Below, piece after piece: positions 17,976 to 25,751 of a stretch of 64,000 nucleotides of DNA. Numbering within the stretch: position 1 is the first letter of the stretch; every line of letters starts with the position of its first letter. Where the stretch lies: NCBI GenBank assembly GCA_947472795.1, contig CANJBL010000006.1, positions 62,001 to 126,000 of the forward strand, written 5' to 3'. The notes under the pieces are model-generated. The model made no database searches and had not been told where the DNA came from. It worked only from the letters and a program-made list of their open reading frames with translations. The stretch comes from Fidelibacterota bacterium (lineage in GTDB: Bacteria; Pseudomonadota; Alphaproteobacteria; Rhodospirillales; Rhodospirillaceae). Position numbers and translations under genes: made by a program.

Positions 17976-18504
17976 GCGATGCGAATATGACGCTGGGGTT
18001 CGGCCGTTCTAAAAACATGCAAGGGAACCCATACGTCGCCGGCACCTCAAGCGGCGAGTGGCGATAAACCTCCCACCGCGCCCATTTGGAGCGCACGAAT
18101 TCGCCAGTCTGCTCGACGATGCCCGTGTGTTTCACATCGCGGGTGCTGCCATAGACAACGATGGCGTCGGGCTTCTCATCGCACTCTTTCACAAGCCCTT
18201 CCTTAATTAGCCAGGCGACAAATGCGCCTTTGACGATGGCGCTATAACGCCCGGACCTTTCGTAGAGCGCCCTGTAGGCGGGAATTGCGTAGAGGCCGAG
18301 GGCGTAGGCGTGGCAGTTGAAGGTGTCGATATGCGCGCGATTTTCGTAAGGAAGGATGCTGATGTGGGCATCGAAGCGCCTGTTCAGGCGGTCGATTGCT
18401 TTGTCATGGAATTCGCGGGAGGTAGGGTGAGATCGTCTCTCGCCCAACAGCTGTTCGAGCTCGTCACGTACCGACGCCGTGGCAATTTTCTGAGCAAAAA
18501 ACAT
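17920..18504 (-). CDS. Hypothetical protein with NlpC/P60-like Cys/His pattern
   Basis: A 194-residue protein without a signal peptide that I cannot name. The central TFNCHAYALGL, followed by DAIVVYG and then KHTGIVEQTGEFVRSKW, recalls papain-like NlpC/P60 and DUF7689-type folds, in which a Cys in an NCxxYAxG context and a His before a hydrophobic beta strand form the catalytic pair. Whether it is an enzyme is not known. It lies inside the putative ilvD-integrated element, on the opposite strand from the protease gene. Confidence 0.5.
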   Translation of the reverse strand: MFFAQKIATASVRDELEQLLGERRSHPTSREFHDKAIDRLNRRFDAHISILPYENRAHIDTFNCHAYALGLYAIPAYRALYERSGRYSAIVKGAFVAWLIKEGLVKECDEKPDAIVVYGSTRDVKHTGIVEQTGEFVRSKWARWEVYRHSPLEVPATYGFPCMFLERPNPSVIFASLKKWRASNSRSAATAPPS

Positions 18505-18891
18505 GACAACACCAGATTCTTCTGGGGCGCCGATTTTACGCCAAGCCGCATCATGTTGATATCAAATACCTTAAGCGCTCCATCGTCATGCTTGAGTATG
18601 CAGCGAGCGCCACTCCCCGATTTTCATAAGTCAGTGTGACGATGCGAAAACCTTGATTTTCGCTCGCCCCTGCAGTCAACTAAAAATAGTTACGACCAGG
18701 AAGTTAACCTCCATGCGTGTACAAACAATCACATAGATCTTGGCTTTTACTGTCTTGGTCCCGTTCGGAGCGGCTGCGACTGGTTTTGCGTCGATGATCG
18801 GGAAGTAACGCTGTTGAAGAATTAGTAGTTCTCGGCGGTGAGGACGCTCCCGAGTTCAAAGCAAGGCAAAGACTGCCGTGGGGAGAAGCGC
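18505..18891. other. Intergenic region in the element
   Basis: A 387-base AT-richer gap between the divergent Cys/His gene and the protease gene. The only item of note is a 32-codon frame at 18713-18808 with an in-frame TAG at 18734, whose remainder (ILAFTVLVPFGAAATGFA) looks like a single hydrophobic segment, possibly a decayed small membrane peptide. The protease promoter probably lies here but I could not fix it. Confidence 0.4.
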
Positions 18892-21030
18892 ATGAAGACC
18901 TTGTTTAAGCTGCTCGTAGAGCGTGGCTCGTTGCCTGTTTTCCTCGCGGCGATGTTTGTCGTTGCGCACCCTTATCCTAGCAGCGCACAGGCAGAGCCAT
19001 CCGAGCCGCAGATATTTTCGCTGGATCTCTCTTCATATGATTGCACCTCATTAAAGTCGCTCAAGGATGGCAAAGTCACTCACCTCGGCCAAGTTATCCA
19101 ATCGACTTATTATGAATGGTATCAATACCAGCAAAGTCCAGCCGCTGGGGGCAGGCTCGCCTGCGTCAGTCTCGTTCGGCCAAGTGAACGCACACTGTCC
19201 GCCAAAGAAGCTGGGGATTTTATCACCAGTTCTGCAAATGTTGGCGCGCCAAGCGGAACGCCCGCCAGCATAAATAAACAAGACGAAAAGTCATCGGCGT
19301 TACCTGCGGCTCCATTTAAGGATGTCGCTCCGCCCTTTCCATTGCCGAGCGTGATCAAACCAGATCACGCTCAGTCAACACCAGAACACGCCGCTGCTAC
19401 GTCAAGCCAACCGCCGTTTCCCGCTCAAACACGCAATCCGGCTGCTGATTTATTCAGCGAGCCTTTACCCGAAACGCCGGCGACAAGCGTTCCTGCTGTG
19501 CCAAGCTCCGTCCAAACATTCCAAGCGGAACGCCCCAAGACTCTTGGTGTCGATGACCGCATCAAAGTGATATCACCCGCCAGCGCATATCCCTATAACA
19601 CCATTGGCTATCTCTTCATCACATTCCCCAATGGCAAGAGCGGTAGCTGCACTGGAACGCTGATAAGCCCCTATGTCGTTTTGACGGCGGGACACTGCGT
19701 TCACAATAATACGAATGGCGGGTGGGCCACGCAGGCAGCCTTCTATCCCGGGCAAGATCAGAGCGCGCCCGGTCAAGCGCCGATACGGCCGTACGGCGGA
19801 CACTCAGATTGGAAATGGTTGCACACAACTTCCGGATGGACCGCAGTGTCTGGTCCGGATTCTCATTCGATCGCAGATTACGAACACGACTATGCTGCAA
19901 TTCAATTTGCGACCCCTTTTACCTACACAACGACGTTTATGCCGGTGGTATTCAACGATACCAACAACGCAAACAACGCAGGATATCCAGGCGAAGTCGG
20001 AGGGACGTCAAGCAACCTCGCAATGTGGCGCGGGTTTGGCAACGAAGACTCAACTTCACTGTCAGTCTATCGCTTGATCCATGTGCGCGAGTTTCAGATT
20101 GACTCATCGCCGGGAGATAGCGGCGGCCCGTTCTGGACTTTTAACGGCACCACGAACCAGCGCGCTTTTGTAGGGACGCTGTCTTACGGCGACCCCGTGA
20201 ACGATTATGCGGGAGGGCCGTGGTATGATGGATGGAACCAATCCCTGCTAACGTCCTGGATAACATGGACGCCTGCGACCGATAGTCAGACCAGCGCTTT
20301 GCCATCCATCGCCGGATTGCGCGTGCCCACAATATTCGGGTCCGCACAGCAAGGCTCTCAATCATTTGTGAGGCTGTTCAATTCTTCATCGCAAAGTGGC
20401 ACGGTGGAAATCACTCTGGCTGATACTGCGAGTGGTCAGCCGTTGGGAAAATGGACTAGCCCGACAATCCCGCCACTTTCAGAGCAGCAATTCAGCATTG
20501 CGACGATCGAAGCTGGCGCCAACACGCCGGTTAAGCCGCAAAGCTATTATTCATTTTCTGTTAGACCGACCTTCAATGGCTCATTTCAGCACGTTCTTTG
20601 GAACACCGGAAACGGCTCGCTGACAAACATGACGATGTGCGACTCAAAAGTGACTTCCAATCCAACGCTATTGTTCGGCGTGCACAGTTCGCTCATTTCA
20701 GCCGGTTACCCCAGCTATATTGTCGTGCACAACACCGACCTGAATTCTACGACCGTCACTTTAGGCGTTTATGATGCCAATACGGGCGCCAAACTAGGAA
20801 CGATCACAACCCCATCAATTAATGGTAACGGGCAATACATCCAGTCCGTGGTGAAACTTGAGGGCCTGGCGACGCCAGCACTCCATCCTTCTTCGGCGAC
20901 GTTTCACTATATCTTTAAAGTCGAAAGCAGTTTTCACGGCTCTTTGCAGCATTTCGTGAATAATACTGCGACGGGGGTGGTTACGGATTTGAGTTCATCT
21001 TGCGGTATGACGCCTGCGCCGGGCCAATAA
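18892..21030 (+). CDS. Secreted trypsin-like (S1) serine protease with two C-terminal repeats
   Basis: A 712-residue exported protein. The signal peptide (SLPVFLAAMFVVAHPYPSSAQA) is followed by a Pro/Ser-rich region to about residue 215, then an S1 domain with the full triad: H268 in LTAGHCVH, D333 in YEHDYAAIQF, and S410 in SSPGDSGGPFW. After about residue 480 come two similar beta-rich units of roughly 110 residues; matching landmarks are SFVRLFNSSSQ / SYIVVHNTDLN, DTASGQPLGKWTSPTI / DANTGAKLGTITTPSI and FNGSFQHVLWN / FHGSLQHFVNN. The ATG at 18892 follows GGGGAGAAG. A GTG 18 codons earlier is less likely. Codon third positions are AT-richer than in the flanking genes, in keeping with transfer. 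Confidence 0.85.
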   Translation: MKTLFKLLVERGSLPVFLAAMFVVAHPYPSSAQAEPSEPQIFSLDLSSYDCTSLKSLKDGKVTHLGQVIQSTYYEWYQYQQSPAAGGRLACVSLVRPSERTLSAKEAGDFITSSANVGAPSGTPASINKQDEKSSALPAAPFKDVAPPFPLPSVIKPDHAQSTPEHAAATSSQPPFPAQTRNPAADLFSEPLPETPATSVPAVPSSVQTFQAERPKTLGVDDRIKVISPASAYPYNTIGYLFITFPNGKSGSCTGTLISPYVVLTAGHCVHNNTNGGWATQAAFYPGQDQSAPGQAPIRPYGGHSDWKWLHTTSGWTAVSGPDSHSIADYEHDYAAIQFATPFTYTTTFMPVVFNDTNNANNAGYPGEVGGTSSNLAMWRGFGNEDSTSLSVYRLIHVREFQIDSSPGDSGGPFWTFNGTTNQRAFVGTLSYGDPVNDYAGGPWYDGWNQSLLTSWITWTPATDSQTSALPSIAGLRVPTIFGSAQQGSQSFVRLFNSSSQSGTVEITLADTASGQPLGKWTSPTIPPLSEQQFSIATIEAGANTPVKPQSYYSFSVRPTFNGSFQHVLWNTGNGSLTNMTMCDSKVTSNPTLLFGVHSSLISAGYPSYIVVHNTDLNSTTVTLGVYDANTGAKLGTITTPSINGNGQYIQSVVKLEGLATPALHPSSATFHYIFKVESSFHGSLQHFVNNTATGVVTDLSSSCGMTPAPGQ

Positions 21031-21125
21031 TAAAGGTCAGGGAGATGCGTAAGCCTGCGTCGTGAAGGTATTTATTTGACCTCCGACATCCAGCTCCCAA
21101 AGCTGGCGCTCTATCGAGATGCCGA

Positions 21126-21146
21126 AAATTGTACCTGGTACAATTT
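21126..21146. repeat. Perfect 21-base palindrome beside the ilvD-end duplication
   Basis: Arms AAATTGTACC and GGTACAATTT around a single T, 10 bases before the 17-base repeat that starts the second ilvD end. It may be a recombinase or regulator binding site; this is inferred from position only. Confidence 0.5.
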
Positions 21147-21153
21147 ATCTCTC

Positions 21154-21273
21154 GTCAACAACTATCAAAGCGGCGTGCTGTGGAAGTACGCGCAGCTCGT
21201 GGGCGATGCGCAGAACGGCGCGGTGACGCACCCAGGTGCAAAAGCCGAGACGCACATGTATGCGGATATTTGA
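21154..21273 (+). pseudogene. Detached ilvD 3' end (40 codons)
   Basis: Encodes the same 39 residues and TGA as the end of ilvD ([14 protein letters not shown] to THMYADI), with 12 synonymous third-position changes. Ten of the twelve differing codons end in G or C here but only six in the copy joined to ilvD, so this copy matches the GC-rich chromosomal style better and is the likelier original end. The frame stays open upstream to 21076, giving a 65-codon frame with no ilvD-like sequence before 21154 and no ribosome-binding site; I treat it as untranslated. Confidence 0.85.
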
Positions 21274-21297
21274 GCGCGCGAATATTTAGCCCCGCTT

Positions 21298-21388
21298 GTC
21301 ATCCTCGGGCGTGCCGTAGGCACGGCCCCGGGATCCATTCTTCAGCGGAACATGTTGCGCAATGGATCCCCGCCTTCGCGGGGATGAC
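21298..21388. repeat. Dispersed intergenic palindromic repeat, copy 2
   Basis: GTCATCCTCGGGCGTGCC...GGGATCCATT at the left and AATGGATCCCCGCC-TTCG-CGGGGATGAC at the right. The right hairpin is nearly identical to those of the copies ending at 40469 and 62605. It lies just after the detached ilvD end, which agrees with it having been the original downstream flank of ilvD. Confidence 0.85.
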
Positions 21389-21399
21389 GGGATACTATT

Positions 21400-22011
21400 C
21401 TACTTTGAGCCGGCTGGAGCACTCAGCAGATTCATTCCGCTTTTTCCAGCGGCACGATTATCCGTCGCTGCCTTGTACTCATTGGAATTCAGTAGCCGTT
21501 GCATATACCCAATGGGACGTCGCGTTTTTAGTTCAAATGATTGACTCGTGTAAGTCGCGCGAGCGCCACAGGTGGCAAAGTAGCATCCGTCTGTCTTGCC
21601 TTCGACCGGTTCATCCGAAAGGTTTATGCGGCTATCTGATGCCTTGAGCTTAAATAAACATTGATCGCCTAAATTCATTTGTGGGGTGTAGAAACTGAGC
21701 CCGTCAGACACGACATCTGCCACACCCCAGATATTGCAAGTATGCCCATTCGCTCCCGGGAGGACAGCTCGGAAGTAAGCGGTCTCGTTCGATATTTTTA
21801 CGACCTCTAGAATATTTTCGGTCGTTAGTTTTTCACCGCCAGTAAACATGACTGTGACGGGAGATTTGTATACCCCTACTAAAGAATCGATTATCGTTTC
21901 GGCCGCCTTTGTTGGCACAAGAAAAGTAACAAGAGTAGTCGTGGATAGAACGACAAACAGGCAACGCTTCAATGACTGTCCATTAAATCGCCACTTATGA
22001 AAATTGACCAT
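21400..22011 (-). CDS. Hypothetical secreted protein
   Basis: A 203-residue protein that I do not recognise. It has an export signal (KRCLFVVLSTTTLVTFLVPTKA) and a mature part with five Cys in the region CNIWGVADV ... CLFKLKAS ... CYFATCGA, suggesting disulfides in the periplasm or outside. The C-terminal 40 residues are basic and probably unstructured. ATG 22011 follows AGGAGA at a good distance. Codons are AT-richer than in exodeoxyribonuclease III next to it, so it may also be transferred DNA although it lies outside the ilvD-end repeats. Confidence 0.6.
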   Translation of the reverse strand: MVNFHKWRFNGQSLKRCLFVVLSTTTLVTFLVPTKAAETIIDSLVGVYKSPVTVMFTGGEKLTTENILEVVKISNETAYFRAVLPGANGHTCNIWGVADVVSDGLSFYTPQMNLGDQCLFKLKASDSRINLSDEPVEGKTDGCYFATCGARATYTSQSFELKTRRPIGYMQRLLNSNEYKAATDNRAAGKSGMNLLSAPAGSK

Positions 22012-22052
22012 ATCCGTCTCCTATTCAATGTAAGCAGCTGGCGGGATAACTC

Positions 22053-22832
22053 TTAAACCTCAACCTCACACCACACCGGCGTATGGTCTGACGCCTTCTC
22101 CTGGCCACGTGGGCCTTTGTCGATGCCGGCGGCGACCAGTGCGTCGGCGGCTTGCGGCGAGCACAACAGGAAGTCGATGAGCAGGCCGTTGTCCTTCTGC
22201 CAGGCGCCGGCCTGGTAATCCCAATATGAGTACTGATGCGGTCGCTGGTCGAAAGCGCGGAAGGCATTGGTGTAGCCAAGGTGCAAGAGCGCGCGGAAGC
22301 GCGCACGGCTTTCGGGCTGCGTGAGCGCATCGCCGGCGAAAGCAGCAGCGTTGTACACATCATCGTCGTTGGGGATGACGTTGTAGTCGCCGCCATAGAT
22401 GCGCATCTCACCGTCCTCGATGCCACGCTTCATATGCGCGTAGAGGCGGTCCATCCAGGCGAGCTTGTAGGGAAACTTCTCGGTGCCCAGCGGATTGCCG
22501 TTGGGCAGATAGATGGAGGCCACGCGCAACTTGCCGAAGACAGTGGCTTCCATGTAGCGGGCGTGGTCATCGCCCTCTCCATCTGGAAGGCGCGGCTCCA
22601 CATCCTCCAGCGGCGACTTCGAGAGAATGGCGACGCCGTTGTAAGTCTTCTGGCCGTGGGTGGCGATGTTGTAACCGAGGTCCTCGATCTCAAGCCGTGG
22701 GAAGGCTTCGTCGACGCACTTGATCTCTTGCAGCATCACCACGTCGGGCTGGAAAGACTTCAGCCAAGCGAGCACGTTGGGCAGGCGGGCCTTGACGGAA
22801 TTGACGTTCCAGGTGGCGACTTTGATTTTCAC
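22053..22832 (-). CDS. xth: Exodeoxyribonuclease III
   Basis: A 259-residue EEP-fold nuclease that cuts at abasic sites and trims 3' ends in base-excision repair. Diagnostic segments are KVATWNVNSVKARLP at the start, VVMLQEIKC with the metal-binding Glu, YNGVAILSK, GGDYNVIPND and KASDHTPVWCEV with the catalytic Asp-His. GTG at 22832 gives the usual N terminus (VKIKVATWNVNS) and has GGGG about 6 bases before it. A TTG six codons upstream is possible. Confidence 0.93.
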   Translation of the reverse strand: MKIKVATWNVNSVKARLPNVLAWLKSFQPDVVMLQEIKCVDEAFPRLEIEDLGYNIATHGQKTYNGVAILSKSPLEDVEPRLPDGEGDDHARYMEATVFGKLRVASIYLPNGNPLGTEKFPYKLAWMDRLYAHMKRGIEDGEMRIYGGDYNVIPNDDDVYNAAAFAGDALTQPESRARFRALLHLGYTNAFRAFDQRPHQYSYWDYQAGAWQKDNGLLIDFLLCSPQAADALVAAGIDKGPRGQEKASDHTPVWCEVEV

Positions 22833-23025
22833 ATAAACCCCATAGGCCAAATTTCATCAGGCAAACTCATAGGCTAAAGCCTATTTGTGCGGGAAGTGGC
22901 GCTATTTTTGAACCAACGGCCTGGTTAAGACAAGGCGCGACACAATAAGCCGGTGGCGCGGGGGATGCCGGCGTTTTATCATTCCCTCGGGTGAGCGTTC
23001 GCGACGTCCAGGGGACACTAAAGAC

Positions 23026-24324
23026 ATGATCCATTCCTATCGTGCGGCCGCGCCGCTGCTGGCGCTTGGTCTTGCTTTCACATTTTCAACAGCTTTCGCT
23101 GCTGAAGCGCCGAGTGCCATTGCGAGCCGTGTGCTCGCGAGCCCGGCCTTCAAGGCGGCAAGCCAGCACATCGACAAAGAGTTTGACCGCTATGTGGCCG
23201 AGGGCATCAAGCTGACGGAAATTCCGGCGCCACCTTTTAAAGAGGCCGTGCGCGCCAAGGCCTATGAGCAGATGCTGAAGGATGCGGGCCTGACCGACGT
23301 ACAGACCGACGCGGAGGGTAATACTTTCGGCATCCGTAAGGGCACGCACCCGGATGGTAAATACGTGGTGGTGGCGGCGCACCTGGACACGGTGTTCCCG
23401 GAAGGGACGGACGTGAAGGTGAAGCGGGACGGCAACAAGCTGAACGCGCCCGGCATCAGCGATGACACCTTCAGCCTTGCCGCGCTGCTCAGCTTCGTGC
23501 GTGCCATGGATGCCGCGAAGATCAAGACGCGCGACGACATCATCTTTATGGGCGATGTGGGCGAGGAGGGGCCGGGCGATCTGCGCGGCATGCGCTACCT
23601 GTTCACCAAGAGCCCCATCAAGGACAAGATCAAGAGCTTCATCTCGGTGGAAGGTGGGGCCATCGGCGCGGTCGACAACGGCGGCGTGGGCTCGCGGCGC
23701 TACCGGGTGACATTTAATGCGCCGGGCGGACACAGCTACGGCGCCTTCGGTTTGGTGAACCCCATGTATGCGTTGGGCCAGGCGGCGGCCGTGTTCTCGC
23801 ATACGGAGGTGCCCGAGACCCCCAAGACCACCTTCGGAATTGGTGTCATTGGCGGCGGCACGTCGGTGAACTCGATCCCCACGAGCGTGTGGATGGAAAT
23901 CGACATGCGCTCGGAATCGCCCGAGGAACTCAACAAGGTCGAGGCGAAGATGTTCAAGATCATGAATGACGCCGGCGACGGTGAGAACAAGGCGCGCTCT
24001 ATTAAGGAAGGCAAGGTCACTGTCGATATCAAGAAGATCGGTGATCGCCCGGCGGGAAACACCGCCGAGAAGAGTGAGATCGTGCAGACGGCCACCGCCG
24101 CCATGGCTGCCGGCGGATATAAGGTGCATTATAGCTTTGGTTCCACGGACTCCAACCTGCCCATGAGCCTGGGCATTCCGGCTATCACCATCGGCAAGAA
24201 CGGCCCCAACCAGAACGGGCGCGCCCATGCGCTGGACGAATGGATTGATGTGACGAAGGGTCCTATGCTGAAAGCCATGACCTCGTGTTTGAGTGTGATT
24301 CTTGCCATTACCGGGATGGAGTAA
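23026..24324 (+). CDS. Exported M20 family metallopeptidase
   Basis: A 432-residue zinc peptidase of the M20/peptidase T group with a signal peptide (LLALGLAFTFSTAFAA), so it acts in the periplasm or outside. Metal and catalytic residues are in VAAHLDTVFPE, ISDDTFSL, GDVGEEGPGD and near the C terminus in RAHALDEWID; the dimerisation lid follows NAPGGHSYGAFG. It probably releases amino acids from peptides. The last 23 bases overlap the next gene's possible TTG start, so they are likely coupled. Confidence 0.88.
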   Translation: MIHSYRAAAPLLALGLAFTFSTAFAAEAPSAIASRVLASPAFKAASQHIDKEFDRYVAEGIKLTEIPAPPFKEAVRAKAYEQMLKDAGLTDVQTDAEGNTFGIRKGTHPDGKYVVVAAHLDTVFPEGTDVKVKRDGNKLNAPGISDDTFSLAALLSFVRAMDAAKIKTRDDIIFMGDVGEEGPGDLRGMRYLFTKSPIKDKIKSFISVEGGAIGAVDNGGVGSRRYRVTFNAPGGHSYGAFGLVNPMYALGQAAAVFSHTEVPETPKTTFGIGVIGGGTSVNSIPTSVWMEIDMRSESPEELNKVEAKMFKIMNDAGDGENKARSIKEGKVTVDIKKIGDRPAGNTAEKSEIVQTATAAMAAGGYKVHYSFGSTDSNLPMSLGIPAITIGKNGPNQNGRAHALDEWIDVTKGPMLKAMTSCLSVILAITGME

Positions 24325-25057
24325 GCAGATCTGGGTTTTAAGCGCGGCGGCCCTCGCTGGGCTGCTGTGCGTGAGCCCGGTGAAGGCGGCGCAGCAAAGT
24401 TCGGGCGCGGCGCAGCAGCGAGCAGCCTGCGCGCCCTATGCCAAACCCATCGTGCTCGACTTCAAAACCCTGGCTCCGCAGCCGGTCTATAACAACACGC
24501 TCAGCGTCCAGGGCATCCGCAACACCATCGCCATCCATTCGGAGCGCGTACTGGGACCCCATGAAAAATCGCTCGGCATTACTTATGCTGAGACGGCTTA
24601 CGATGCGGAAGCGCATTCGATGGCAACAACGGTGCGCGGCGGCGGGTATTGCGTCTATCTGACAGGCGTGGATGTGAACTTCGGCTGGAAACGCATGCAG
24701 GTCTATGTGGCTTCCGAGTTCAAGCCGGGCACGTGCGAATACCGCACCGTGCTCGATCACGAGAACCAGCACGTGTCGGTGAACAACGGCGCCTTGAAGG
24801 AATTCGCGCCGCGCTTCCGCGCCGAAGTGGAGCGCATGCTGACCAACGTGCAGCCGGTGTACGCGACGAATGCCCAGCGCGGCATGGACCAGGCGCTGGC
24901 ATCATTGGATACGGGCATGTCGGGTTTGCTGAAGCAGTTCCAGAGCATGATGTCGCAGCGCAATGCGCCGCTGGACTCGGATGCCAACTACAAGGCCACA
25001 GCGCAACTGTGCGGGAACTGGGATGGGACGAGCGTTCCGGTGAAGCCGGCGAGATAG
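24302..25057 (+). CDS. Secreted protein with HExxH motif (putative metalloprotease)
   Basis: A 251-residue exported protein. An N-terminal hydrophobic signal (WVLSAAALAGLLCVSPVKA) precedes a domain with the motif DHENQHVSVNN, where HENQH fits the HExxH zinc site, resembling DUF922-type proteins. Several Cys (CAPYAK, YCVYLTG, CEYRTV, LCGNW) could form disulfides. The only in-frame start that keeps the signal peptide is TTG at 24302, inside the M20 peptidase gene. Function is unknown; with the peptidase upstream, a shared role in protein breakdown is possible. Confidence 0.65.
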   Translation: MPLPGWSKQIWVLSAAALAGLLCVSPVKAAQQSSGAAQQRAACAPYAKPIVLDFKTLAPQPVYNNTLSVQGIRNTIAIHSERVLGPHEKSLGITYAETAYDAEAHSMATTVRGGGYCVYLTGVDVNFGWKRMQVYVASEFKPGTCEYRTVLDHENQHVSVNNGALKEFAPRFRAEVERMLTNVQPVYATNAQRGMDQALASLDTGMSGLLKQFQSMMSQRNAPLDSDANYKATAQLCGNWDGTSVPVKPAR

Positions 25058-25076
25058 GCGTCCCACATATAACGCT

Positions 25077-25165
25077 GTCATCCTGGGCGAAGGCCCAGGA
25101 TCCAGGGTAAATAAACGCGGTGAGTATGTGTTGCTCTGGGTCCTGGGAATAAATCCCAGGACGAC
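25077..25165. repeat. Dispersed intergenic palindromic repeat, copy 3
   Basis: GTCATCCTGGGC-GAAG-GCCCAGGATCCAGGG at the left and CTCTGGGTCCTGGGA-ATAAA-TCCCAGGACGAC at the right. It has the same two-hairpin layout as the other copies but different stem bases (CCTGGG/CCCAGG), so it is a diverged member. It lies between convergent genes and may terminate both. Confidence 0.75.
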
Positions 25166-25219
25166 GAGGAGTCTGGGGCGACGTTCTTGATTAAACTGCG
25201 CCCGCGCGCGGGAGGCGCG

Positions 25220-25567
25220 CTAAACAGAAAACGACGTTCCGCAGCCGCAGGTGGACGTCGCTTGCGGATTGGTGATGCGGAAGGAGGAGGCCATCAGGTC
25301 ATCGACATAGTCGATCTGGCTGCCCTTCAAGAGGTCCATGGAGGCTTCGTCCACCACCATTTTGGAGCCGAAGAATTCAAAGACCTTGTCGTCGCCGGTG
25401 ACTTCTGAATCCATCGTGAATCCATAGGAGAAGCCCGAGCAGCCGCCGCCCGAAATGGCAACGCGCAGCATGAGGGCCGGGTTGCCTTCGCCGGCGGCCA
25501 GGGCCTTGATGCGGTTGGCCGCGGCCTGGGTCATCAGGACGGGAGCTTCGGGGGCGATGTTGTTCAT
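25220..25567 (-). CDS. erpA: A-type iron-sulfur cluster carrier (HesB/IscA/ErpA)
   Basis: A 115-residue Fe-S carrier that hands clusters to target enzymes. The three cluster Cys are in GGGCSGFSYG and the C-terminal STCGCGTSF. The body AANRIKALAAGEGNPALMLRV and the FEFFGSKMVVDE strand are typical. I chose the ATG at 25567 (MNNIAPEAP) over two upstream ATGs because it gives the family length. It could be ErpA or another A-type member; the symbol is from the general resemblance. Confidence 0.88.
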   Translation of the reverse strand: MNNIAPEAPVLMTQAAANRIKALAAGEGNPALMLRVAISGGGCSGFSYGFTMDSEVTGDDKVFEFFGSKMVVDEASMDLLKGSQIDYVDDLMASSFRITNPQATSTCGCGTSFSV

Positions 25568-25751
25568 AGCCGCTAATCTAATGTGCATGAACGGCACACG
25601 CAAGAAGGGGGCTTATCCCTCAGGAACTCCATGGACTTATCGCGATTCCCAGATATGCGGACGGTAGCGGCGTCCGCAATCTTACCTATATGATGGCCCA
25701 TCCGTTCGCGCCGGCTTTTCGGCGCACACATCACGCATAAGGAATATCACC

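Larger units (their letters stand above)
17633..21173. mobile_element. Putative integrated element at the 3' end of ilvD
   Basis: About 3.5 kb bounded by two copies of the 17-base AACAACTATCAAAGCGG (17633-17649 and 21157-21173), each of which begins a copy of the last 40 codons of ilvD. The copies differ at 12 of 120 positions, all third-codon and synonymous, so they come from two separately evolved ilvD genes and not from a local duplication. The layout is that of an island that integrates into a gene's 3' end and rebuilds it. Inside are a small frame, a Cys/His protein gene and a secreted protease gene whose codons are AT-richer than the neighbours'. No integrase or transposase gene is visible, so it may be a remnant or be mobilised in trans. 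Confidence 0.55.

Noticed and set aside
18838-18891. Longer N terminus of the serine protease from GTG 18838
   Set aside because: It would put a charged 18-residue extension before a normal signal peptide, and the ATG at 18892 has its own ribosome-binding site.
21076-21273. A 65-codon frame as a real gene downstream of the protease
   Set aside because: All recognisable sequence is the ilvD end; the first 26 codons look random and no ribosome-binding site precedes them.
22869-22884. Small palindrome ATAGGCT-AA-AGCCTAT upstream of exodeoxyribonuclease III
   Set aside because: Arms of seven bases with no T run; could be an operator but nothing supports it.
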